A stretch of DNA of 64,000 nucleotides from Lysobacter_K koreensis (GTDB taxonomy: Bacteria > Pseudomonadota > Gammaproteobacteria > Xanthomonadales > Xanthomonadaceae): NCBI RefSeq assembly GCF_042677045.1, contig NZ_JBHTIH010000003.1, positions 887,317 through 951,316 on the forward strand. The letters are read 5' to 3'. Below the pieces are notes generated by a model, which searched no databases, had not been told where the DNA came from, and saw only the letters and a list, made by a program, of their open reading frames with translations. A program made the position numbers and the translations under genes. Shown here one piece after another: positions 57,102 to 63,915 of this stretch; position 1 is the stretch's first letter; every line of letters begins with the position of its first letter.

Positions 57102-57563
57102 TTGACCAGCCAAGCCCAAGTCATCAAGACCCGCCTCCCCAGCCCGCCGCCGTCGGTGGACGACCTGCTCAAGACCGTGCGTGCCGCGTTGGTGGAGCTC
57201 AAGGCCAAGGACGCCGTCGAGATCGACGTGCGCGGCAAGAGCAGCGTCACCGATTTCATGGTGATCGCCTCGGGCACCTCCACCCGCCACGTCAAGTCGA
57301 TTGCCAACGAGGTGGTGGTGTTCGCCAAGAAGCTCGACATCATGCCGCTGGGCGTGGAGGGCGAGCGCGAGGCCGAGTGGGTGCTGGTCGACCTGGGCGA
57401 CGTGGTGGTCCACGTGATGCTGCCGCGGGTGCGCGAGTTCTACGCGCTGGAGCGCCTGTGGACCGTCGGCGACCAGCCGCCGAGCGAGATCGACGAGTAC
57501 GGCGACACCGAGTTCGGCGACGACGGCTTCGACAGCGAGACCGACGTCGAAGACCGCGTCTGA
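57102..57563 (+). CDS. rsfS: Ribosome silencing factor RsfS
   Basis: RsfS binds ribosomal protein L14 and blocks subunit joining when nutrients are scarce. The conserved core includes VEIDVRGKSSVTDFMVIASGTSTRHVKSIANEV, EGEREAEWVLVDLGDVVVHVML and REFYALERLW. The 153-residue length exceeds the E. coli protein (105) by an N-terminal segment and an acidic C-terminal tail (EIDEYGDTEFGDDGFDSETD). The start is taken as TTG at 57102; no in-frame ATG is near. It normally precedes rlmH in this family, but here the two are separated by an opposing gene. Confidence 0.94.
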   Translation: MTSQAQVIKTRLPSPPPSVDDLLKTVRAALVELKAKDAVEIDVRGKSSVTDFMVIASGTSTRHVKSIANEVVVFAKKLDIMPLGVEGEREAEWVLVDLGDVVVHVMLPRVREFYALERLWTVGDQPPSEIDEYGDTEFGDDGFDSETDVEDRV

Positions 57564-57583
57564 TTTCGGATGTTGCGTAATGA

Positions 57584-57612
57584 AACACGGCGCCCTGGGG
57601 CGCCGTTTTTCT
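57584..57612 (+). terminator. Intrinsic terminator after rsfS
   Basis: ACGGCGCC and GGCGCCGT pair around CTGG, followed by TTTTTCTTT. Confidence 0.9.
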
Positions 57613-57614
57613 TT

Positions 57615-57706
57615 GCTCGTCATTCCCGCGAAGGCGGGAATCCAAGGACGTGGGTTCTTGGAAAAAGCAGAGTCCATGGATTCCCGCCTTCGCGGGAATG
57701 ACGAGC
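57615..57706. repeat. Perfect 30-bp inverted repeat (GTCATTCCCGCG type)
   Basis: Arms 57615-57644 and 57677-57706 are exact reverse complements over 30 bases, with a 32-base spacer. Each arm is itself a small palindrome (TTCCCGC-GAAG-GCGGGAA). This repeat type is dispersed in many proteobacterial genomes; the perfect pairing suggests a recent insertion. Confidence 0.9.
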
Positions 57707-57764
57707 GCAACTACGCACGAATGACGAGCCAAAGGGAATCCATTCCCTCCGCCTCAAGCCCAAC

Positions 57765-59306
57765 TCACAACGGTCCGCGCTGCCACGGCCCGGTGATCGC
57801 CACGGTGATGCCCGGGGTCTGGATGTTGACGAACAGCGTGCGTCCGGTCGGGTCCCAGCAGGCGCCGCAGAACTCGCTGTCGCGGTAGTCGCCCTCGGCT
57901 ATGGTCTTGTCGGCGTTGGCGATCTGGATCGCGGTGAGCTGCACGTTGTTCTTGCCCAGGTAGAACGACTCGCCGCCGCGGGTCAGGCCGATCAGGCGCG
58001 CGCCGGGGCCGTAGTTGTCCGGGCTTTCGCCGCCGTCCTCGCACAGCACCACGCCGCCGCGCGGGCTGACGGTGACGTTGTCGGGGTTGTGCGCGGCCAG
58101 CTGGTCGCCGCTGACGAACAACGCGCGCATGGTCTGGCTGGCCAGGTCCAGCACCCACACCGCGCCGTTGCCACGGCCCCGGCGGCCGCGGCTGTCGACG
58201 CCGGTGGCGGTGTCGACGATGAGCATCTTGCCGCTCGCGTACCAGATTCCTTCGCCACGGCTCATGCGCAGCGCGCCCTCGGCCCAGGCCTGCGCGAACG
58301 GGCCGCTGAGGGTGTCGCCGGCGGCGATGTCGGGGAAGCCCGACGGTGCGACGATCGAATCCAGGTCCGGATCCGGCACGTTGACCCATTCCAGCGCGAC
58401 CTGCGTGCCGATGGTGGCGACGGTGAGGTCGGCGTTCGCGCGGCCGCGCACGCGCGCCGCCTGCAGGCGGCCGCCGTTCTCGAGCGAGCCATTGCGGCCG
58501 GCGCGGTCGTGCGGGATGTAGCGGTACAGGCCCGACTTGTTGCGGTCGTCCTCGGTCAAATAGACGATGCCGGTGCGGGGGTCGATCGCGACCGCCTCGT
58601 GGCTGAAGCGGCCCATCTGCACCAGCGGGCGGCCGCTGGTGCGTTCGTTGCGCGGGTCGACCTCGAACACGTAGCCGTGCTTCTTGCCGGTGCTCGACAC
58701 CGCGTTGGTCTTGATCTCCTCGCAGGTCAGCCACGTGCCCCACGGGGTCAGGCCGCCGGCGCAATTGACCAGGGTGCCGCCGAGGCTCGGCTCGATGCCG
58801 CGGAACTCACCGTCGCGCCAGAACAGCGTGGTGGTGCCACCACCGGAGACCTGGCCGCCGCCGATGTCGCCGGTGTCGTACATGCCCGGGGCGCGGATCG
58901 GGGTGCCGGCGCCGACCTCGTGGTTGCGGATCAGCACCATGTCCGGGCCGTTGCCGTGGCCGCGCCCGCGACCCAAGCCATGGCCGCGGCCGGGCGCGCG
59001 CATCACCGCCATGCCGTCGTGGCGGTCGGGGCAGGCCTGGCCGTCGTCCATGCGGTCGCCGCTCCAGCCGAACGACTGGTAGCTGAAACCGCGCGGCAGC
59101 TGCAGCAGCGGCAGGCCGGTGCTGCGGTCGGCGACCGGGGCAAGCGCGCCATACGGGCTGGGGATCGGCGCCATCCGGGTAAGGTCGCCAGCGGCGGCCA
59201 TGGCCTGGTTCGCATGCAGACCGCCAAGGCTGCCGATCGCACCGACCGCCATTGCGGCGGCGCTGCCCTTGAGTACCTGGCGGCGGGAGACGTCGAGATC
59301 GTCCAT
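57765..59306 (-). CDS. Tat-exported PhoX-like (DUF839) protein
   Basis: A 513-residue protein with a twin-arginine signal (SRRQVLKG, then a hydrophobic stretch to about residue 38), so it is exported folded through Tat. The mature part matches the DUF839/PhoX family: GFSYQSFGWSG, VLIRNHEVG, CAGGLTPWGTWLTCEE, MGRFSHEAVAIDP, YLTEDDRNKSGLYRY and EFCGACWDPTGRTLFVN. PhoX enzymes are calcium/iron-dependent alkaline phosphatases. An unusual Gly/His/Arg-rich insert (RGHGLGRGRGHGNG) sits near residue 105. It is opposed to, and splits, the rsfS-rlmH string. Phosphatase activity is inferred from family only. Confidence 0.85.
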   Translation of the reverse strand: MDDLDVSRRQVLKGSAAAMAVGAIGSLGGLHANQAMAAAGDLTRMAPIPSPYGALAPVADRSTGLPLLQLPRGFSYQSFGWSGDRMDDGQACPDRHDGMAVMRAPGRGHGLGRGRGHGNGPDMVLIRNHEVGAGTPIRAPGMYDTGDIGGGQVSGGGTTTLFWRDGEFRGIEPSLGGTLVNCAGGLTPWGTWLTCEEIKTNAVSSTGKKHGYVFEVDPRNERTSGRPLVQMGRFSHEAVAIDPRTGIVYLTEDDRNKSGLYRYIPHDRAGRNGSLENGGRLQAARVRGRANADLTVATIGTQVALEWVNVPDPDLDSIVAPSGFPDIAAGDTLSGPFAQAWAEGALRMSRGEGIWYASGKMLIVDTATGVDSRGRRGRGNGAVWVLDLASQTMRALFVSGDQLAAHNPDNVTVSPRGGVVLCEDGGESPDNYGPGARLIGLTRGGESFYLGKNNVQLTAIQIANADKTIAEGDYRDSEFCGACWDPTGRTLFVNIQTPGITVAITGPWQRGPL

Positions 59307-59419
59307 TGCAACTCCTGCTGGCTGGGGGAGTGCTGACCGTAGGGCCGGGCCATAACCGTCGTATGACGCCGGGGTGTCAGTGGCCGCGGGGCGTGACGCG
59401 CGGCCGCTACCATGGCGCC

Positions 59420-59890
59420 ATGAAAGCCAAGTTGATCGCCGTGGGCGAACGCGCGCCGCGCTGGGTGGCAGAGGGGTTCAGCGAGTACCAGAAGCGCCTC
59501 TCGCACTGGTTGCCGCTGGAGCTGGCCGAGGTCGAGCCGGGCCTGCGCGGCAAGGGCCGCGACGCGCTGCGCGCGACCTTCGACGAAGGCGCGCGGGTGC
59601 TGGCGGCGCTGCCGAAGCAGGCGACCGTGGTCGCACTCGACGGGCGCGGCAAGCCCTGGTCGTCGGAGCAGCTCGCGCAGCGGCTCGAACACTGGCGCGC
59701 GCAGGGCCGCGACCTGGCGTTGCTGATCGGCGGCCCGGAAGGGCATGCGCCGGAGGTGCTCGCGCGCGCCGACGAGTCCTGGTCGCTCGGCCCGCTCACG
59801 TTGCCGCACATGCTGGTGCGGCTGGTCGCGGCCGAGCAGCTGTACCGCGCCGCGGCGCTGCTCGCCAACCACCCGTACCACCGCGCGTAA
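59420..59890 (+). CDS. rlmH: 23S rRNA pseudouridine-1915 N3-methyltransferase
   Basis: RlmH is a SPOUT enzyme that methylates pseudouridine 1915 in helix 69 of 23S rRNA on assembled ribosomes. The 156-residue length is normal, with KAKLIAVGERAP near the start, VVALDGRGKPWSSEQLAQ, FxIGGPEG as LLIGGPEGH, and the C-terminal LPHMLVRLVAAEQLYRA knot with NHPYHRA at the end. It usually follows rsfS directly; here an opposing Tat-exported gene and a repeat intervene. Confidence 0.96.
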   Translation: MKAKLIAVGERAPRWVAEGFSEYQKRLSHWLPLELAEVEPGLRGKGRDALRATFDEGARVLAALPKQATVVALDGRGKPWSSEQLAQRLEHWRAQGRDLALLIGGPEGHAPEVLARADESWSLGPLTLPHMLVRLVAAEQLYRAAALLANHPYHRA

Positions 59891-59987
59891 CCCCCGCCCA
59901 CACCCACACCCGTTCGACGCAACGCCACCGCGCGTGGCCTTGTTCATCGTGCGTGACCGTTGGCCTTGTTAACGACGGGATAACGCC

Positions 59988-61043
59988 ATGGGCCGCGCGA
60001 TTCGCGAACACCTGGACACCTCCACGGCCGCGGCCGGGTCGCTCGGCGCTGCCAATGATCGCGATCGTGCGGCGGCCAGCGCGGTCTACATCCACGGACT
60101 GGGCAACCACGCCGACGAGCACGCCCTCACCGCACGCTGGGACCGCGCCCTGTTCGGCCGCGACCTGGACGGCCACTCGCGCATGGCCTACTGGGTCGAC
60201 CGCGCCCGCTACCCGCAATCCGAAGGCTGCGATTGCGCCGACCCGGTCTGCGGCTGCGGCGCGCACGAGGAACCCGGCCTGGGCAGTGCCTTGGCCGGGG
60301 TTTGCGCGCCGATCCAGTTCGAGATGGCGATCCGTGCCGCCACCGGCGATGCCGAACAGCGCGCGTTCCTGCGCGAGATCGGCCTGCTCGCGATGCAGCG
60401 CGCCAAGGCGCAGGCCGCCGGCAACGACGGCCGCCAGCGCCGCGACAGCCACGGGCGAGCCGTCGCCGCGAGCACCGGCCTGGGCCTGCCCGATGCGGTG
60501 GACTTCCTGTTCGACCCGGCGCGGCGCCGGCACATGGAGGACGTGTTCCGCCAGCGCCTGCACCGCGACGACGGACCGTGCGTGGTGGTCGCGCACAGCC
60601 AGGGCTCGCTGATCGCCTACGACGTGCTGCGCCAACTGCGCCGGCGCGACATCGACGTGCGCCTGTTCGTCACCGTCGGCTCGCCGCTGGGGCTGGCGCC
60701 GCTGCGGCGCGTGATCCAGTCCTGGGTGGGCCAGACCCGGCTGCCGTTCCCGGCCTGCGTGCGCCGTTGGGTGAACGTCGTCGCCGCCGGCGACGTGCTC
60801 GCGTTCGACCCGCAACTGCCCGACGCCATCGCGTTGCCCGCCCGCGGCGGCACCTTCGAACAGCACTGCATCGGCCGCGAAGAACGCGATCGCAACCCGC
60901 TGTTCGCCGGCAACCCGCACGCCGCGCTGGGTTACCTGTCGAGCGCGATCGTGCAGCAGTGCGTGCGCGCGGCATGGCAGGCGGTGGCGTCGGTGCACGG
61001 CGGCTTGCGGGAACTGGCCACCCGCGATTCGCTTTCGTCCTGA
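59988..61043 (+). CDS. Alpha/beta-hydrolase-like protein with Cys cluster
   Basis: A 351-residue cytoplasmic protein. SAVYIHGLGNH near residue 33 resembles the oxyanion-hole loop, and CVVVAHSQGSLIAYDVL around residue 200 contains the nucleophile elbow of serine hydrolases (GxSxG-like as AHSQGS). The catalytic Asp is likely in VVAAGDVLAFDP and the His near the C-terminus (TFEQHC). An unusual cysteine cluster (CDCADPVCGCGAH) lies at about residues 81-93 and could bind metal or form disulfides. The closest families are lipases and esterase-like hydrolases; the substrate is unknown. Confidence 0.7.
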   Translation: MGRAIREHLDTSTAAAGSLGAANDRDRAAASAVYIHGLGNHADEHALTARWDRALFGRDLDGHSRMAYWVDRARYPQSEGCDCADPVCGCGAHEEPGLGSALAGVCAPIQFEMAIRAATGDAEQRAFLREIGLLAMQRAKAQAAGNDGRQRRDSHGRAVAASTGLGLPDAVDFLFDPARRRHMEDVFRQRLHRDDGPCVVVAHSQGSLIAYDVLRQLRRRDIDVRLFVTVGSPLGLAPLRRVIQSWVGQTRLPFPACVRRWVNVVAAGDVLAFDPQLPDAIALPARGGTFEQHCIGREERDRNPLFAGNPHAALGYLSSAIVQQCVRAAWQAVASVHGGLRELATRDSLSS

Positions 61044-61056
61044 GGCACTTGCTTCT

Positions 61057-61145
61057 GTAGCAGCGGCTTCAGTCGCGAGCTTCTCCTCGTCGTCCCAACC
61101 CACCACATAGGTGTGCCGGGAGCAGAAGCTCGCGGCCGAAGCCGC
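61057..61145. repeat. GTAG-headed inverted repeat (AGCGGCTTCAG type)
   Basis: The left arm (61057-61084) starts GTAGCAGCGGCTTCAG and recurs inverted at 61124-61145 (AGAAGCTCGCGGCCGAAGCC). This is a second REP class with a GTAG head in this window, common in Lysobacteraceae intergenic regions. Confidence 0.75.
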
Positions 61146-61196
61146 CGCCAGCCGGGCACGCGTCGCTTCCCCGACGCGTGACCGCCGCAACCGCAG

Positions 61197-61256
61197 GGCG
61201 GGTTTCAACCCGCCGGCCTGGCGGCGCCATCCCGCGAAGGCGGGTTGAAACCCGCC
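61197..61256. repeat. Pair of GGCGGGTTTCAACCCGCC palindromes
   Basis: Two 18-base near-palindromes, GGCGGGTTTCAACCCGCC (61197-61214) and GGCGGGTTGAAACCCGCC (61239-61256), flank a short spacer downstream of the TonB-like gene. They are reverse complements of each other. Confidence 0.75.
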
Positions 61257-61284
61257 TGGCGCGGCGACCGGTTTTCCGCCGCGC

Positions 61285-61953
61285 TCAACGCCGCAGCGCG
61301 AACTCCACCGGCACCAACCCGATCGCCTGCACCGGCGCGCCGTTGCGCATCGCCGGCACGAACCGCCAGCGCGCGAGTACCTGCTTGCGCGCGGCCTGGT
61401 CGAGCACGCGGTGGCCGCTGCTGCGCGACACCGCTACCTGCAGCGGGCGGCCATCGACGTCGACCAGCACCTGCAGCACCACCGTGCCGGCGAGCCCCTC
61501 GCGCAGCGCGGCCATCGGATAGCCCGGCGCCGGCGCCGACGCGTACTGCAACTGCGCCCCGGCCAGCGGTTCGACGTTCGGCGCGATGCTGTCGCCGCCG
61601 CGGTCGACCACGACCTCCTCGAACGGCGGCACCGCGATCTCGCCGGCCGGGTCGAGCACCTGCGGCAGCGGCTGCGGTTCGACCCGTGGCGGCTGCACCA
61701 CCGCCGCGCTGCGCACCGCCCGCGGCGGCGGTTTCACTACCGGCACCACGATCGGCGGCACTGGCTTGGGCTTGACCCGCGGCAGCCAGTCGGTCGTCGT
61801 CTCGGGTTCGGGGATGTCGACGTGCAACGGCGCCGACAGCGGCACCAGCAACACCAGCAACAGTCCGACATTGACCGCGATGGTGCCGACCTCGGCCGCG
61901 ATGCGGCCGCCATCGAGGCGCGGGTGGGAAGGGTTCGGGATCGCGTGTGCCAT
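61285..61953 (-). CDS. TonB-like energy transducer
   Basis: A 222-residue protein with an N-terminal membrane anchor (about residues 22-42), a Pro/Lys/Val-rich periplasmic linker (PRVKPKPVPPIVVPVVKPPP, about 58-110), and a C-terminal TonB domain (about 135-222) with APAPGYPMAALREGLAGTVVLQVLVDVDGRPLQV, AARKQVLARWRFVPA and PVEFALRR. TonB links the proton motive force to outer-membrane receptors. No exbB/exbD is nearby, so it probably shares them with another system; a dedicated receptor is not in the window. The start at 61953 is chosen by family fit. Confidence 0.9.
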   Translation of the reverse strand: MAHAIPNPSHPRLDGGRIAAEVGTIAVNVGLLLVLLVPLSAPLHVDIPEPETTTDWLPRVKPKPVPPIVVPVVKPPPRAVRSAAVVQPPRVEPQPLPQVLDPAGEIAVPPFEEVVVDRGGDSIAPNVEPLAGAQLQYASAPAPGYPMAALREGLAGTVVLQVLVDVDGRPLQVAVSRSSGHRVLDQAARKQVLARWRFVPAMRNGAPVQAIGLVPVEFALRR

Positions 61954-62035
61954 GGCCCATCTCCTGGTTGGGGTGCATGGCTTCCAACGCGCGGATGCAG
62001 GCAACGGGGTTGCGCGGGGCGCCAGCAGCAAAAAA

Positions 62036-62211
62036 CAAATCCCCCTTGGTCCTCCTTTTTCAAAGGGGGAAACCACCTGAGGGGGAAACCCCGTACGTTG
62101 ACGACCCCGCACCTGCCGCGGCCGCCGGCGTGTCTCCTTCCCTTGAGGGGAAGGAAATCGCGCGCGTGGCTTGTCTCCCTCCTTTGAAAAAGGAGGGCCG
62201 GGGAGGATTTG
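62036..62211. repeat. Inverted pair of CAAATCCCCC / CTCCTTTTTCAAAGG repeats
   Basis: Arms 62036-62070 and 62176-62211 are imperfect reverse complements, of the widely dispersed type CAAATCCCCCTTGGTCCTCC... / ...GGAGGATTTG. They lie upstream of the TonB-like gene. The rest of 61954-62439 holds an orphan terminator and a short minus-strand ORF or remnant. Confidence 0.7.
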
Positions 62212-62228
62212 CTGTTGCCGTTGCGGTT

Positions 62229-62262
62229 GCAAAAAAAAGCCCCGCAAAAGCGGAGCCTTTCC
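62229..62262 (-). terminator. Orphan leftward intrinsic terminator
   Basis: On the minus strand GGCUCCGC and GCGGGGCU pair (two G-U) around a UUUU loop, followed by eight U residues. The only candidate upstream reading frame is the 28-38-residue minus-strand ORF to its right; no larger gene is there. Confidence 0.75.
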
Positions 62263-62282
62263 GTAGCGACCGCGGCCTGCAT

Positions 62283-62399
62283 TTACGCCTGGCCCGGCTC
62301 CACCGGCGCCGAGTCCTTGACCGATACGGGAACACGCGCCTTGACCCGGTTGCAGGACTGCTTGAGCATTCGGTGCACATCCCCGCTCGCAGGGTCTGC
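62283..62399 (-). pseudogene. Short minus-strand ORF or gene remnant ended by a terminator
   Basis: A 38-codon frame, with an internal ATG at 62369 giving 28 residues (MLKQSCNRVKARVPVSVKD, then SAPVEPGQA), runs leftward and ends 21 bases before the orphan terminator. Its right side is cut off by a stop at the point where the cassette region begins, so it may be the 3' remnant of a gene interrupted by the cassette insertion, or a real small protein. I do not recognise it; it does not look like an integron integrase end. Confidence 0.3.
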
Positions 62400-62405
62400 T
62401 TAAGC

Positions 62406-63377
62406 GTCAGCCGTCAAAACACCTCTTGAGGGCATCGTCGTGATTCGAAAACTGATCCTCATCCTGATGGCAAGTTTCGTTGCAGCACCGGTTCTGGCTG
62501 TCGACATTTTGTCGCTTTGGGATTTCAGCAATCCAGCCTTGAGCGAACAGCGGTTTCGTTCTGCTCTTGGGACTGCAAACGGCGATGAAGTCCTGATTCT
62601 TCAAACGCAGATCGCACGGACCTACGTATTTCGAAAGGATTTCCAGAAGTCGAGGCAGATCCTGCGTTCCATCGAGCCGCAGATTCGATCGGCCGGCGCG
62701 GAGGCCCAAGTGAGGTACTGGCTGGAGCTTGGCCGTACGTACGCCTCGCACCAACATCCTCCGGAGTCGCAAACGCCAGAGTCGAAGAGCAACGCTCGCA
62801 TGGCTGTCGAAAAGGCTCTCACCATCTCGCGGGAAGCGCGGCTTGATGGGTTGGCCATCGATGCCATTCACATGTTGGCATTCGTGGACACGGATCCTGC
62901 GGATCAGGTGAAGTGGGGGCAACAAGCGTTGTCCCTTGTGGAGGCGTCGAACCAACCGGAAGCCAAGCAATGGGAAGCCTCTGTTCGCAGCAATCTTGGT
63001 GAAGCACTGTACGATCTCGGTCGCTACGAGGAAGCTCTCGGGCACTTCAGAAGAGCAGTGATACTTCGAGAGCAAGGCGCCAATCCAAGAGCGACTCGTG
63101 ACGCTAACTGGCACGTCGCTCGCGCACTTCGTATGCAGAAACACTTTGATCAAGCATTTGCCATACAACTTCGTCTTGAACGCGAGAGTGAGGCCATGAG
63201 TGATCCCAGGCACTACATCTTCGAGGAGTTGGCACTTCTTTACCAAGCAAATGGATGCCAGGAGCGTGCTAGGCATTACTTAGCCCGTGCCAAAGAGCTG
63301 GCGGATTGAGTGCGCAAAGTGACGGCTAGCAATTCATTCAAGCCGAAGCCGCTTCGCGGCTCGGCTTAGTTCAGGCG
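62406..63377 (+). mobile_element. Integron gene cassette 1 (TPR gene), approximate limits
   Basis: The segment from a GTCAGCC (62406-62412) to the recombination point in the first attC (before position 63378) fits a gene cassette: one gene, little other DNA, ended by an attC. The left limit is tentative, chosen because GTCAGCC roughly complements the R'' box GGCTAGC. G+C is clearly lower than the flanking chromosome. Confidence 0.55.
62440..63309 (+). CDS. Exported TPR protein carried by a gene cassette
   Basis: A 289-residue protein starting at a GTG, with a signal peptide (RKLILILMASFVAAPVLA, cleavage near residue 20). The mature part is helical, with clear TPR repeats around 195-225 (NLGEALYDLGRYEEALGHFRRA) and 230-280 (ALRMQKHFDQAFAIQLRLE; ALLYQANGCQERARHYLARA). 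The N-terminal half has weaker repeats. There is no enzyme motif, so it is probably a periplasmic or secreted interaction protein. Codon use and G+C differ from the neighbours. It is the single gene of cassette 1. Confidence 0.85.
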   Translation: MIRKLILILMASFVAAPVLAVDILSLWDFSNPALSEQRFRSALGTANGDEVLILQTQIARTYVFRKDFQKSRQILRSIEPQIRSAGAEAQVRYWLELGRTYASHQHPPESQTPESKSNARMAVEKALTISREARLDGLAIDAIHMLAFVDTDPADQVKWGQQALSLVEASNQPEAKQWEASVRSNLGEALYDLGRYEEALGHFRRAVILREQGANPRATRDANWHVARALRMQKHFDQAFAIQLRLERESEAMSDPRHYIFEELALLYQANGCQERARHYLARAKELAD

Positions 63378-63383
63378 TTTGGG
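63324..63383 (+). other. attC recombination site (59-base element)
   Basis: The left box GGCTAGC (63324-63330), then AATTCATTCAAGCCG, a GCCGCTTCGCGGC-type central hairpin, CGGCTTAGTTCAGGC, and the right box GTTTGGG (63377-63383). The imperfect palindrome AGCCGA...TCGGCT and the GTT cleavage triplet are the canonical attC architecture; the conserved boxes differ from GTTRRRY at one or two places. It separates the two cassette genes. Confidence 0.88.
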
Positions 63384-63434
63384 CTTGCTGACTTAAAGCG
63401 CATGATCCGAGTATCTGCAACTGGAGTCCGCGAA

Positions 63435-63854
63435 ATGAATGTGCGCCATCTTCAGTTGTCAGGTCTTCTCGTATTCCATCTGGTGTCCTGCAGCCGAGAT
63501 GTCGATCCTCCAGTCAAGGCTCCAGCTCAAGCAGAACGCCAGGTCCTTTCGCAGCCCTCCCCCGCAAGACTAGGGGCGTGCTCGAAGATCACGGCGCAGG
63601 AGCTTCGGAGCGAGGAGCCGGGAATGATGCTCATGGGGGACACCGGGTCGATCAGCTTCTACGGGCACAAGCGAGCGCTGCTCTGCTCCGAGCCAGGACC
63701 CGGAGGCATCGGTGAATGCGAAATCGTCGCGGACAAAGTCATCAAGGTCGTCACGCCCTCGGAAACATTGGGACTCAAACCACAAATCGGCCGGGTTCCG
63801 AGCCGACTTGTCTATGGGCCGGACGGGGTTTTCTGCGAACCCATCCGCAACTAG
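63435..63854 (+). CDS. Putative lipoprotein of cassette 2
   Basis: A 139-residue protein with a lipoprotein-like signal (LSGLLVFHLVSCSRDVDPP; acylated Cys near residue 19) and a mature domain that contains Cys residues (ARLGACSKITAQELRSEEPG, ALLCSEPG, GECEIVAD, VFCEP) and ISFYGHKRALL. I do not recognise a domain. The start at 63435 has GGAG about nine bases upstream and gives the lipoprotein signal; the ATG at 63402 would add 11 residues. It is the single gene of the second cassette. Function unknown. Confidence 0.7.
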   Translation: MNVRHLQLSGLLVFHLVSCSRDVDPPVKAPAQAERQVLSQPSPARLGACSKITAQELRSEEPGMMLMGDTGSISFYGHKRALLCSEPGPGGIGECEIVADKVIKVVTPSETLGLKPQIGRVPSRLVYGPDGVFCEPIRN

Positions 63855-63870
63855 TCCTTGTCATGCATTG

Positions 63871-63915
63871 GCCTAACAATTCGTTCGAGCCGAAATGGTA
63901 GTTCCTTCGGTTCAG
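63871..63915 (+). other. Left part of a second attC site, disrupted
   Basis: The perfect left box GCCTAAC (63871-63877) is followed by AATTCGTTCGAGCCGAA and then TTCGGTTCAG (63906-63915), which pairs with the CCGAA arm. The right box GTTAGGC expected next is replaced by TGGACACC, the start of an IS-like end. Confidence 0.82.

Larger units (their letters stand above)
63378..63915 (+). mobile_element. Integron gene cassette 2, attC interrupted
   Basis: This cassette starts at the recombination point of the first attC and contains one gene (63435-63854), then the left half of a second attC. The expected right end GTTRRRY is missing because an IS-like end begins there. Confidence 0.7.

Noticed and set aside
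62407..63276. 289-codon minus-strand frame opposite the cassette TPR gene, considered as a possible integrase
   Set aside because: It lacks the tyrosine recombinase motifs, and the plus-strand frame has a signal peptide and TPR repeats.
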